DNA from: Bacillota bacterium
Lineage (GTDB): Bacteria > Bacillota > Bacilli > Lactobacillales > Streptococcaceae
Length of the DNA: 15,558 nucleotides
Assembly (NCBI GenBank): GCA_021781855.1
Contig: JAJXWC010000037.1
Location: 1 to 15,558 of the forward strand
Reading direction: 5' to 3'
The notes beneath the pieces were generated by a model. The model was not told where the DNA came from and did no database searches. It saw nothing but the letters and a program-made list of their open reading frames with translations. Shown piece after piece: positions 5,995 to 13,098 of this stretch. Numbering within the stretch: position 1 is the stretch's first letter; the number at the start of each line of letters is the position of its first letter. The translations under genes and the position numbers were made by a program.

Positions 5995-8441
5995 ATTATT
6001 ACGATTATCAAATTACAGAGTTTGCTTCGGATGCTTTGAAAAAAGCGGCAGATTTTGCTATGCAGTATCAGTATGCGGTTGTTGAAGGTTCGCATCTCTT
6101 AGTGGCATTAGCGGCAATTCCAGGTTCGATTGCTTATACAGTGTTGATGAATCAAAAGTTAGATGTTGAAGATATGATGATTGATTTGGAGGAAATGTCT
6201 AGCAATGTTGTAACTTCTTGGGCTGAGCTTACGATGTCGCCTCGAATGGACGATGTTGTCCAGTTAGCGCAAGTTTTAGTCACATCAAATGGAAGTGAAG
6301 CGATTGGCACAGAGCATTTACTTTATGCTCTACTGCAAGATGAGCAAGGAGCGGCGGCTCATTTGATTCGGCTGCAGAAGATTAGCACGAAAGCAATTAT
6401 TGATGATTTGAAAAAGCGGACGCAACTTGTATTACCCAAAGTCAAAAAAGCAGTCACACCAATGTCTAAACGCAGTCTTGCTGGGAAAATCGCGGAAAAT
6501 TCGACAACACCCACGCTTGATACTGTTTCAACAGATTTGACGGCAGCTGCGCGTGAAGGAAAACTTGACCCGCTGATTGGACGAGAGCGTGAAATTGAAC
6601 GCTTAATCCATATTTTAAGCAGGCGTACAAAAAACAATCCAGTGCTTGTCGGTGAACCAGGTGTTGGGAAAACAGCCATTCTTGAAGGACTTGCTGCACG
6701 GATTGCGAGTGGAAATGTTCCAGCTGGTCTTGTCAAAAGTCGGATTATGGCACTTAATATGGCGGCTGTCGTGGCAGGAACGAAATTTCGTGGTGAATTT
6801 GAAGACCGTTTAACAGCGATTGTAGATGAAGTTAGTCAAGAGCCAGATGTTATTGTTTTTATTGACGAACTACATACGATTGTCGGCGCAGGCGGCGGAA
6901 TGGATTCTGTGACCGATGCGTCAAATATTTTAAAACCAGCGCTCGCCCGTGGGAATTTCCAGCTTATCGGTGCTACGACTTATCACGAGTATCAAAAATA
7001 TATTGAAAAAGATGAAGCACTTGAGCGCCGCTTTGCGCGAATTAATGTCGATGAACCATCACAGACTGAAGCGATTGCTATTTTACAAGGATTGAAAGAA
7101 AAATTTGAAGAATTTCACCATGTGCAGTTCACAGATGAAGCGATTGAGCAAGCAGTAAAACTCAGCATCCGCTATATGCCAAGTCGTCGTTTACCTGATA
7201 AAGCGATTGATTTACTTGATGAAGCTGCGGCAGCAGTAAAAATCACAATTAAAAATAATCAGTCAAAATTTGTTGAACTGGAAAGTAAACACAAGGCTGT
7301 TGAAAATGAGCTTGCCGAAAGTATCGTCAAACTTGATATGGAAAAATCACGTCAGCTTGAAAAAGAAGCACGGAAATTGGCAGACGATATTAACTTGTTT
7401 ACAGGTAATAAGGGCAAAAAACAAACTGTAACAGACAGCGCTGTAGTCAATGTTGTGAGCAATTTGACAGGTGTTCCCGTCAAACAAATGACCAAAACTG
7501 AGTCTGACAGACTTATTAAATTGGAGCAAGAGTTGCACAAACGCGTCGTGGGGCAAGAAGAAGCCATTTCTGCTGTATCTCGTTCTATTCGCCGTGCTCG
7601 CTCAGGTGTTGCAGATGGTAGGCGTCCAATGGGCAGTTTCATGTTCTTAGGCCCCACTGGTGTAGGGAAAACAGAATTAGCAAAAGCACTTGCAGAAAGT
7701 ATTTTCGGCAGTGAAGACAACATGATTCGGATTGATATGAGCGAATATATGGAGAAATTCTCAACTTCGCGTCTGATTGGTGCTCCTCCAGGATATGTTG
7801 GTTACGATGAGGGCGGGCAGCTCACAGAGCGAGTTCGAAATCATCCCTATAGCGTTGTTCTGCTTGATGAGGTCGAAAAAGCCCATCCTGATGTGTTCAA
7901 TATCATGCTGCAAATCCTTGATGATGGTTTTGTGACGGACACGAAAGGGCGTAAAGTTGATTTCCGAAATACAATTATTATCATGACATCAAATCTTGGT
8001 GCAACAGCTCTACGTGATGATAAAACCGTCGGTTTTGGCGCAAAATCAGCTAGTAGTGATTATGAAGCCATGAAAAATCGGATTCTTGAGGAGCTCAAAC
8101 ATCACTATCGACCGGAATTTCTTAACCGAATTGACGAAACAATCGTTTTTCACCCGCTTTCCTCAGGAGAAATTGAGCAAGTCGTAAAAATTATGAGCAA
8201 ATCTCTCATTAAGCGCCTTGCAGAACAAAAAATTCTCATCAAACTCACACCAGCAGCTGTCAAATGGATTTCTGAAGTTGGTTTTGACCCGGCATATGGT
8301 GCACGCCCTTTGCGTAAAGCTATTCAGCGCGAAATTGAAGATGCACTGTCAGAAGAAATTTTGACAGGAGAAATCAAAACAGGCGACCAAATTTCTGTGG
8401 GTATTTCTAATAAAAAGATTAAAATCACACATATGATTTGA
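5991..8441 (+). CDS. clpC: ATP-dependent Clp protease ATP-binding subunit ClpC
   Basis: ClpC is a Hsp100 AAA+ unfoldase that feeds proteins to ClpP. At 816 residues it is complete. Two Clp-N repeats occupy about 1-145. The first AAA+ domain has Walker A GEPGVGKT (221-228) and Walker B VIVFIDELHT. A short coiled-coil middle domain follows (about 415-470, ELESKHKAVENELAES...), of the length seen in ClpC and much shorter than in ClpB. The second AAA+ domain has Walker A GPTGVGKT (554-561) and Walker B VVLLDEVEKAHPDVF. The VGF tripeptide (680-682, TVGFGAK) is the ClpP-docking loop, so it should act with ClpP, which is not in this window. It overlaps ctsR by four bases and is controlled by the CtsR promoter. 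The Shine-Dalgarno (GAAGAAGAG) lies inside ctsR. Confidence 0.96.
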   Translation: MNYYDYQITEFASDALKKAADFAMQYQYAVVEGSHLLVALAAIPGSIAYTVLMNQKLDVEDMMIDLEEMSSNVVTSWAELTMSPRMDDVVQLAQVLVTSNGSEAIGTEHLLYALLQDEQGAAAHLIRLQKISTKAIIDDLKKRTQLVLPKVKKAVTPMSKRSLAGKIAENSTTPTLDTVSTDLTAAAREGKLDPLIGREREIERLIHILSRRTKNNPVLVGEPGVGKTAILEGLAARIASGNVPAGLVKSRIMALNMAAVVAGTKFRGEFEDRLTAIVDEVSQEPDVIVFIDELHTIVGAGGGMDSVTDASNILKPALARGNFQLIGATTYHEYQKYIEKDEALERRFARINVDEPSQTEAIAILQGLKEKFEEFHHVQFTDEAIEQAVKLSIRYMPSRRLPDKAIDLLDEAAAAVKITIKNNQSKFVELESKHKAVENELAESIVKLDMEKSRQLEKEARKLADDINLFTGNKGKKQTVTDSAVVNVVSNLTGVPVKQMTKTESDRLIKLEQELHKRVVGQEEAISAVSRSIRRARSGVADGRRPMGSFMFLGPTGVGKTELAKALAESIFGSEDNMIRIDMSEYMEKFSTSRLIGAPPGYVGYDEGGQLTERVRNHPYSVVLLDEVEKAHPDVFNIMLQILDDGFVTDTKGRKVDFRNTIIIMTSNLGATALRDDKTVGFGAKSASSDYEAMKNRILEELKHHYRPEFLNRIDETIVFHPLSSGEIEQVVKIMSKSLIKRLAEQKILIKLTPAAVKWISEVGFDPAYGARPLRKAIQREIEDALSEEILTGEIKTGDQISVGISNKKIKITHMI

Positions 8442-8466
8442 AATGAAAGCTGTTTCATGTTATAAT
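8438..8466 (+). promoter_or_regulatory. Promoter of hpf
   Basis: -35 TTGAAA (8438-8443) overlaps the clpC stop codon. After a 17-base spacer, the -10 TATAAT (8461-8466) is preceded by TGT, making an extended -10. Transcription would start near 8473, giving a leader of about 195 bases with several hairpins. Confidence 0.8.
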
Positions 8467-8490
8467 TAGATTAGAAATAAAGGAAAGGGC

Positions 8491-8570
8491 GGTTCTAAAA
8501 AGTGTTAAAAAAGACATGAAAAGAACCACTAATGTTCTAAAATTGTCAGTTAAGTAGAACATGCTTTTTT
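8491..8570 (+). promoter_or_regulatory. Possible attenuator in the hpf leader / terminator after clpC
   Basis: GGTTCT (8491-8496) can pair with AGAACC (8522-8527). ATGTTCT (8532-8538) pairs with AGAACAT (8556-8562), which is followed by GC and six T, the form of an intrinsic terminator. The AGAAC at 8522-8526 could pair instead with GTTCT at 8534-8538, which would break both hairpins. Because the hpf promoter is upstream, the terminator acts on hpf as well as on clpC read-through. A further stem follows: GAGTTTT (8571-8577) with AAAACTC (8610-8616). Whether it switches cannot be told from sequence alone. Confidence 0.5.
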
Positions 8571-8666
8571 GAGTTTTAAGCTCTGCAAACGTAAAGGAAC
8601 ACTGCAAGAAAAACTCAGAAAAGCTGTTTTACATAAAAACACAAAAGTTCCGCAAAGGTATATCTT

Positions 8667-9221
8667 ATGATTAAATTTAATATCCGTGGTGAAAACGTTG
8701 AAGTTACAGACGCAATCCGCGCTTATGTTGAAGGAAAAATCGGGAAACTGAATAAATACTTCAATGACGGTCATGAAGTGACAGCCTACGTTAATCTGAA
8801 AGTCTATACTGAAAAACGTGCAAAAGTTGAAGTGACTATTCCCGCAAAAAATGTGACGCTTCGCGCTGAGGATACATCACAAGATATGTATGCTTCGATT
8901 GATTTCGTAGAAGAAAAATTAGAACGGCAAATCCGTAAATATAAAACACGGACCAACCGCAAAGTACGCGAAAATGTGCCAACTTATAAAGCAACTTCAG
9001 ATGAATTTGCTCCGCTCGCTCAAACAGAAGAAGTGGAAGGCGAAATCAAGATTGTGCGTACAAAACACGTCTCGTTAAAACCAATGGATGCTGAAGAAGC
9101 TGTGCTTCAAATGGATATGCTCGGACATGATTTCTATGTATTTACCGATGCAGATACAAATGGCACGAATGTTGTTTATCGTCGAGCAGACGGACGTTTC
9201 GGTGTTATTGAAACAGAATAG
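8667..9221 (+). CDS. hpf: Ribosome hibernation promoting factor, long form (HPF/YfiA)
   Basis: Long HPF binds the decoding site of the 30S subunit and dimerises ribosomes into inactive 100S particles in stationary phase or stress. The 184-residue protein has the S30AE/RaiA domain first (about 1-105, starting MIKFNIRGENVEVTDAIRAY and ending in the basic helix QIRKYKTRTNRKVRE). After a linker comes the C-terminal dimerisation domain (about 125-184, IVRTKHVSLKPMDAEEAVLQ...HDFYVFTDADT...VVYRRADGRFGVIE). The two-domain form is usual in Firmicutes; in Lactococcus the gene is also called yfiA. The start is ATG at 8667 after AAAGGT. It is followed by a strong terminator, and its long structured leader suggests post-initiation control. 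Confidence 0.96.
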   Translation: MIKFNIRGENVEVTDAIRAYVEGKIGKLNKYFNDGHEVTAYVNLKVYTEKRAKVEVTIPAKNVTLRAEDTSQDMYASIDFVEEKLERQIRKYKTRTNRKVRENVPTYKATSDEFAPLAQTEEVEGEIKIVRTKHVSLKPMDAEEAVLQMDMLGHDFYVFTDADTNGTNVVYRRADGRFGVIETE

Positions 9222-9238
9222 GCAACAGACTTGTCAGG

Positions 9239-9261
9239 AGCTGGGATTTCCCAGCTTTTTT
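9239..9261 (+). terminator. Intrinsic terminator after hpf
   Basis: AGCTGGGA and TCCCAGCT form a perfect eight-base stem (9239-9256, two-base minimum loop), followed by five more T. It starts 17 bases after the hpf stop. The opposite strand lacks a T-run, so it works in one direction. Confidence 0.92.
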
Positions 9262-9301
9262 GATTTTGTAAATTAAGAATATTTAACTTAACAAGTACGC
9301 A

Positions 9302-9535
9302 TATTTACATACTTCGTGCCGTCCCCCCCTCCCTAAAGCACCTAGTCGAAACGGTAAACTTTGCTTTTGTTCTGCTGCAGTAGGGGGAGTTGCTTTAGTG
9401 GTTGACTTCTCAGATAGACCATTTTATCTTGGTACTTTAGCACCACAGGAGTATTGACAGCGTGGCAATGGGAGATGCTAGATTGTATCCTAACATCTGT
9501 GTGGGAGGAAGAATTCCCCTACAGATTAAGCCATT
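9302..9535 (-). repeat. Structured intergenic element, copy C (hpf-eno gap)
   Basis: Part of the 451-base gap between hpf and eno, with no gene seen. Read on the - strand, the first hairpin pairs ATCTGT with ACAGAT (9521-9526 and 9495-9500 on +) and GGGGAA with TTCCTC (9514-9519 and 9505-9510); its one non-canonical pair is G-U only on the - strand. GGTGC-TAAA-GTACC (9431-9444 on +) and the adjoining GCTGTCAATACTC are shared with copy D. The internal block (9362-9387 on +) reads CTACTGCAGCAGAACAAAAG on the - strand, followed by a stretch like B1 (CGACTAGGTGCTTTAG). I cannot find a convincing 3' block. It sits between the hpf terminator and the eno control region, so it is probably not transcribed from hpf. 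A run of seven C lies at about 9323-9329. Confidence 0.6.
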
Positions 9536-9547
9536 ATTTTAACAAAG

Positions 9548-9562
9548 ATGTAAGCGCAAACC
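9548..9562 (+). promoter_or_regulatory. Candidate CcpA site (cre) upstream of eno
   Basis: ATGTAAGCGCAAACC fits the degenerate cre pattern WTGNAANCGNWNNCW at all fixed positions except the last. It is centred about 75 bases before the predicted eno transcription start, upstream of the -35 box. That is where CcpA activates rather than blocks lactococcal glycolytic promoters. Direct binding is not proven. Confidence 0.5.
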
Positions 9563-9594
9563 CTATTAAACTTTATCTTTGCTAAGATTTTCAC

Positions 9595-9623
9595 TTGAAA
9601 AAATCGCTCAAAAAAGGTACAAT
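9595..9623 (+). promoter_or_regulatory. Promoter of eno
   Basis: -35 TTGAAA (9595-9600), 17-base spacer, -10 TACAAT (9618-9623). The predicted transcription start is near 9630, giving a leader of about 43 bases. Confidence 0.8.
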
Positions 9624-9637
9624 TATCATGTATTAAG

Positions 9638-9650
9638 AGTGCTCAGCACT
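9638..9650 (+). repeat. Perfect palindrome in the eno 5' leader
   Basis: AGTGCT-C-AGCACT. It starts about eight bases after the predicted transcription start and ends ten bases before the Shine-Dalgarno AAGGAGA (9661-9667). In RNA it gives a five-pair hairpin with a three-base loop. It could be an operator or a 5' stabilising hairpin. Confidence 0.6.
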
Positions 9651-9672
9651 TAAAAATAATAAGGAGACAAAA

Positions 9673-11001
9673 ATGTCAATTATTACTGATATTTATGCTC
9701 GCGAAGTCCTTGACTCACGCGGAAACCCAACAATCGAAGTTGAAGTTTATACTGAAGACGGCGCATTCGGTCGTGGTATGGTACCTTCAGGTGCTTCAAC
9801 TGGCGAACATGAAGCTGTAGAACTTCGTGATGGCGACAAATCTCGTTTTGGTGGCAAAGGCGTTCAAAAAGCCGTTGATAACGTAAATAACATTATCGCT
9901 GAAGCAATCATCGGTTATGAAGTTACAGACCAACAGGCGATTGACCGTGCAATGATTGCACTTGACGGTACAGCAACTAAAGGCAAACTTGGCGCAAATG
10001 CAATTCTTGGTGTTTCTATCGCTGCCGCACGTGCTGCTGCTGACGAACTTGGTGTTCCACTTTACAACTACCTTGGCGGATTTAACGCAAAAGTATTGCC
10101 AACACCAATGATGAACATTATCAATGGTGGTTCACATGCTGATAACTCAATTGACTTCCAAGAATTCATGATTATGCCTGTTGGCGCTCCAACATTCAAG
10201 GAAGCACTTCGTTATGGTGCAGAAGTATTCCACGCTCTTGCTGCTGTATTGAAATCTAAAGGTTACTCTACTGCAGTCGGTGATGAAGGCGGATTTGCTC
10301 CTAACCTTAAATCTAACGACGAAGGTTTTGATGTTATTCTTGAAGCGATTGAAAAAGCTGGCTATGTTGCTGGTAAAGATATCGTATTCGCTATGGATGC
10401 TGCTTCATCAGAATTCTACAACAAAGAAAAAGGCGTTTACGAATTTGGTAAATTGGCTGGTAAACCTGAATCAGAATGGGAACTTCGTTCTGAAGATGAC
10501 ATGATTGAATATTACGCTAACTTGGTAGAAAAATATCCAATCATCTCTATTGAAGATGGTCTTGATGAAAACGACTGGGCTGGCTGGAAGAAATTGACAG
10601 AACGCCTTGGCAAAAAAGTTCAACTTGTTGGTGACGACTTCTTTGTTACAAACACTGACTATCTTGCACGTGGTATCAAAGAAGGTGCTTCAAACGCAAT
10701 TCTTATCAAAGTTAACCAAATCGGTACATTGACAGAAACTTTTGAAGCTATCGAAATGGCTAAAGAAGCAGGCTTCACAGCTATCGTTTCTCACCGTTCA
10801 GGCGAAACAGAAGACAGCACAATCGCTGATATCGCTGTAGCTACAAATGCTGGCCAAATCAAAACTGGTTCACTTTCACGTACTGACCGTATTGCGAAAT
10901 ACAACCAACTTCTTCGTATTGAAGACCAACTTGCTGAAGTTGCAACATACAAAGGTGTTAAATCATTCTACAATATCAAAGATAACCGCTTTGCAGACTA
11001 A
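9673..11001 (+). CDS. eno: Enolase (phosphopyruvate hydratase)
   Basis: Enolase converts 2-phosphoglycerate to phosphoenolpyruvate in glycolysis; it also joins the RNA degradosome and is often found on streptococcal cell surfaces. The protein is 442 residues, slightly longer than the usual ~430-435, partly through the short C-terminal tail KDNRFAD. It shows the N-terminal YAREVLDSRGNPT, the mobile loop SGASTGEHEA, GDEGGFAPN, the metal-binding segment IISIEDGLDENDW, catalytic Lys K346 in ILIKVNQIGT, and the signature with H374 in SHRSGETEDS. Codon choice is strongly biased, as expected of a very highly expressed gene. The Shine-Dalgarno AAGGAGA is optimally placed. It stands alone between its own promoter (with a candidate cre) and a strong terminator. 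Confidence 0.98.
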   Translation: MSIITDIYAREVLDSRGNPTIEVEVYTEDGAFGRGMVPSGASTGEHEAVELRDGDKSRFGGKGVQKAVDNVNNIIAEAIIGYEVTDQQAIDRAMIALDGTATKGKLGANAILGVSIAAARAAADELGVPLYNYLGGFNAKVLPTPMMNIINGGSHADNSIDFQEFMIMPVGAPTFKEALRYGAEVFHALAAVLKSKGYSTAVGDEGGFAPNLKSNDEGFDVILEAIEKAGYVAGKDIVFAMDAASSEFYNKEKGVYEFGKLAGKPESEWELRSEDDMIEYYANLVEKYPIISIEDGLDENDWAGWKKLTERLGKKVQLVGDDFFVTNTDYLARGIKEGASNAILIKVNQIGTLTETFEAIEMAKEAGFTAIVSHRSGETEDSTIADIAVATNAGQIKTGSLSRTDRIAKYNQLLRIEDQLAEVATYKGVKSFYNIKDNRFAD

Positions 11002-11011
11002 TCTTTGACAA

Positions 11012-11042
11012 AAAGTCTCTCTTTTAAGAGAGGCTTTTTTAT
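11012..11042 (+). terminator. Intrinsic terminator after eno
   Basis: AGTCTCTC (11014-11021), loop TTTTAA, GAGAGGCT (11028-11035) and a seven-base T-rich tail. The stem is extended by flanking A and T. It begins about ten bases after the stop. Confidence 0.93.
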
Positions 11043-11100
11043 TTTCTTTTTGTTATAATATAAGTTGAAATGATAATAAACAATTTTAATGGATTTTAAT

Positions 11101-11129
11101 TTGTAAAAATAAAAGAAAAAGAGTATAAT
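11101..11129 (+). promoter_or_regulatory. Promoter of the cell-wall hydrolase gene
   Basis: -35 TTGTAA (11101-11106), 17-base spacer, -10 TATAAT (11124-11129). The leader is about 50 bases. A second TATAAT at 11054-11059 has no good -35 partner and lies against the eno terminator. Confidence 0.7.
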
Positions 11130-11185
11130 GAAAACGAATAACTTTTCAAAATATTCTAGCTTATAAGTTCAAGGGGAAAACAAGA

Positions 11186-12703
11186 ATGAATCAATCTAAG
11201 AAACATAAAATTGCATTAGGGACTGCAACAATTTTGAGTGCTGCTTTGCTCGCAATTAATGTCAAAGCAGATACAACTGCAACGAGTGGAGCAGATACTA
11301 GTACGGCTACAAGCCAAACTATTTCTGGTACCAATGCGACTGACACAACAGTTTCCCAAACTAATCCATCAACAGATAATTCTACTGCGCAATCTGATGA
11401 AGCAACACCTTCTACTGAGACAGGCAGTGAAACAGGGAGCAGCACTCCTTCGGTATCAAATAACGCTTCGTCAACCTCTACAACGACTGTAAGTAAACCA
11501 AAACCAACAACACCAGTAAAACCAAAGCCAGTCATCACGACAAAGAAAGTTCTTTTGCCCAAATCAACAACAGTACAGGCTTCAGCTTCCACGACTACAA
11601 CAATCCAACCTAGTGTTCCTACCAGCACAGTTGTACCAGTAACGCCAACAGCTCCTGCTGCTCCAGTAGTAAGTGCGAATGATGCTACGGTAGCAGCAAA
11701 CGATGGTAAAGTGGTGTACGCAGGTCCAACTTTGAAGAAAATCACGGCAGTATCAACGCTTGAAAAAATTGATAATACAAGCCCAGCAAACTTCATCAAG
11801 AGTATCGCCCCTAGCGTCCAAATTGTTGCAGGTAAAAATAATCTGTATGCTTCAATTATTATTGCGCAAGCGATTTTAGAGTCTGGCTATGGACAAAGCA
11901 AGATTTGCACAACAGATTTCAACATTTTCAATATTACAGGTGCTTATTTGGGGAACTCTGTATCATTTCAGACATTAGAATACGATGCATCGGGGACGCC
12001 TTATTACACGACACAAAGTTTCCGTGTTTATTCAAATTATAATCAGTCATTAAATGATTATATTAACTTGATGATTAAGGGCACGACTTGGAATAAAGAT
12101 ATTTATGCGGGGGCTTGGAAAACAAATGCAAAAACCTATCAAGATGCCGCACAAGCTTTACAAGGTGTCTTTGCAACTGACCCAACGTATGCTCAAAAGT
12201 TGATTTCGATTATTCAGCAATACCATCTGGAACAATACGATAATGTTGATGCAAGCACAGAAGTGGTAGGTGACAAAATCCCTGCTAGCCCAGTACTTTC
12301 AGCCAGAGATACTGATTTACAATTTCCTACCTACAACGGTGTTGAATATCCCGGCTCTAGCAGCTACGCTTTTGGGAATTGCACTCAATATGTCTATAAT
12401 CGTATCATGCAGCTTGGCGGTTATGTCGGACAACAAATGGGCAATGGTGGAGAATGGGGAATTAATGGGGCTAAACAAGGCTATTTCACAACTTCTGTTC
12501 CAACAGTGGGTTATGCCGTAAGCTTCCCACCAGGTGTTGCGGGTTCTTCACCGATTTATGGACACGTTGCCTTTGTTGAGAAAGTTTATTCCGATGGTTC
12601 AATTTTGGTATCAGAAATGAATGTCAAAGGTCTAAATGTTGTAAGTTATCGTCATATTTCAGCAGGTGTTGCAGCACTTGCAACTTATATTCAGCCAAAA
12701 TAA
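11186..12703 (+). CDS. Secreted peptidoglycan hydrolase: glucosaminidase plus CHAP domain
   Basis: A 505-residue exported protein that should cut both the glycan strands and the peptides of the cell wall, in daughter-cell separation or wall turnover. Residues 1-28 are a signal peptide (basic start, hydrophobic ILSAALLAINV, likely cut after VKA). Residues ~30-185 are a Ser/Thr/Pro-rich linker. About 199-350 is a GH73-type N-acetylglucosaminidase domain with the presumed catalytic Glu at 232 in AILESGYGQS, then FNIFNITGAYLG and SFRVYSNYNQSLNDYI. About 385-503 is a CHAP amidase/endopeptidase domain with Cys399 (GNCTQYVYN), His460 (YGHVAFVE) and the third catalytic position around Glu477/Asn479 (VSEMNV). 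There is no LPXTG motif or LysM repeat, so its attachment to the wall is unclear. The Shine-Dalgarno is AAGGGG. I do not assign a gene name. Confidence 0.88.
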   Translation: MNQSKKHKIALGTATILSAALLAINVKADTTATSGADTSTATSQTISGTNATDTTVSQTNPSTDNSTAQSDEATPSTETGSETGSSTPSVSNNASSTSTTTVSKPKPTTPVKPKPVITTKKVLLPKSTTVQASASTTTTIQPSVPTSTVVPVTPTAPAAPVVSANDATVAANDGKVVYAGPTLKKITAVSTLEKIDNTSPANFIKSIAPSVQIVAGKNNLYASIIIAQAILESGYGQSKICTTDFNIFNITGAYLGNSVSFQTLEYDASGTPYYTTQSFRVYSNYNQSLNDYINLMIKGTTWNKDIYAGAWKTNAKTYQDAAQALQGVFATDPTYAQKLISIIQQYHLEQYDNVDASTEVVGDKIPASPVLSARDTDLQFPTYNGVEYPGSSSYAFGNCTQYVYNRIMQLGGYVGQQMGNGGEWGINGAKQGYFTTSVPTVGYAVSFPPGVAGSSPIYGHVAFVEKVYSDGSILVSEMNVKGLNVVSYRHISAGVAALATYIQPK

Positions 12704-12704
12704 T

Positions 12705-13063
12705 TTTATCTCAGCAGTGCGTGCTAATATCTCGTCTCTAGGGCGACGGGATAAGCAGCACTGAGCTTCGAATTTCGTTCGACTGCACTAGGGCCAGTCG
12801 CTTCAGCGGCTTGACTTCTGACCATTTCGTCTTGTAGCTTTAGCCACTTGCGATTACGGCTAGGTACTTTAGCACCGTAGCGAGTATTGACAGCTTAACA
12901 GCGTAAGGTTGCGGATAGAGTAAACGAAGTTTGCGTCTTTCATAGCAAAGTGGAGATAGAGCGAATGGATACCGTAGGTGGACAGGGTAACCTCATATCA
13001 AAGATGTGAGGTTGTACCCTAAATTTGGTAGGAGTTGAAACTCCCACCAAATAAGTCTCTGCT
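12705..13063 (-). repeat. Structured intergenic element, copy D (after the hydrolase gene)
   Basis: The longest copy, filling most of the 514-base gap before corA; no gene is seen. Read on the - strand, the 5' block is GCAGAGACTTATTTGG (13047-13062 on +). Hairpin 1 pairs TTTGGTGGGAGT with ACTCCTACCAAA (13024-13051), twelve pairs with one G-U on the - strand. Hairpin 2 is 12985-13019 (GGGT + AACCTCA arms with a two-base bulge). Two UAAA-loop hairpins lie at 12863-12876 and 12834-12847. The internal block is at 12770-12792, and the 3' block GCACTGCTGAGATAAA (12705-12720) is identical to copy A. Two hairpins near that end (12728-12753 and 12797-12810) pair better as + strand RNA. On the + strand the element would be the hydrolase 3' UTR, since the next terminator is at 13071. 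Confidence 0.7.
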
Positions 13064-13068
13064 TCATG

Positions 13069-13098
13069 AAAATACTGATTGATTTATCAGTATTTTTT
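13069..13098. terminator. Terminator between copies D and D2, possibly bidirectional
   Basis: AATACTGAT (13071-13079) and ATCAGTATT (13086-13094) form a perfect nine-base stem, extended by AA/TT. On the + strand it is followed by a run of T and would end the hydrolase transcript. On the - strand it follows the 3' block of D2 and has a shorter four-T tail. Confidence 0.75.

Noticed and set aside
6359..6736. 125-codon - strand frame inside clpC
   Set aside because: It lies entirely opposite the conserved first AAA+ domain of clpC and has no recognisable features.
9637..9652. CIRCE-like (HrcA) operator before eno
   Set aside because: The arms are in the wrong order (GAGTGCT then AGCACTT) and separated by one base rather than nine.
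11132..11140. ComX-type box near the hydrolase gene (AACGAATA versus TACGAATA)
   Set aside because: One mismatch, and it lies downstream of a good sigma-A -10 box rather than in place of it.
11191..11799. 202-codon open frame on the - strand
   Set aside because: It mirrors the Ser/Thr-rich linker of the hydrolase gene, has a low-complexity Val/Gly/Ala composition, and shows no ribosome site or known domain.
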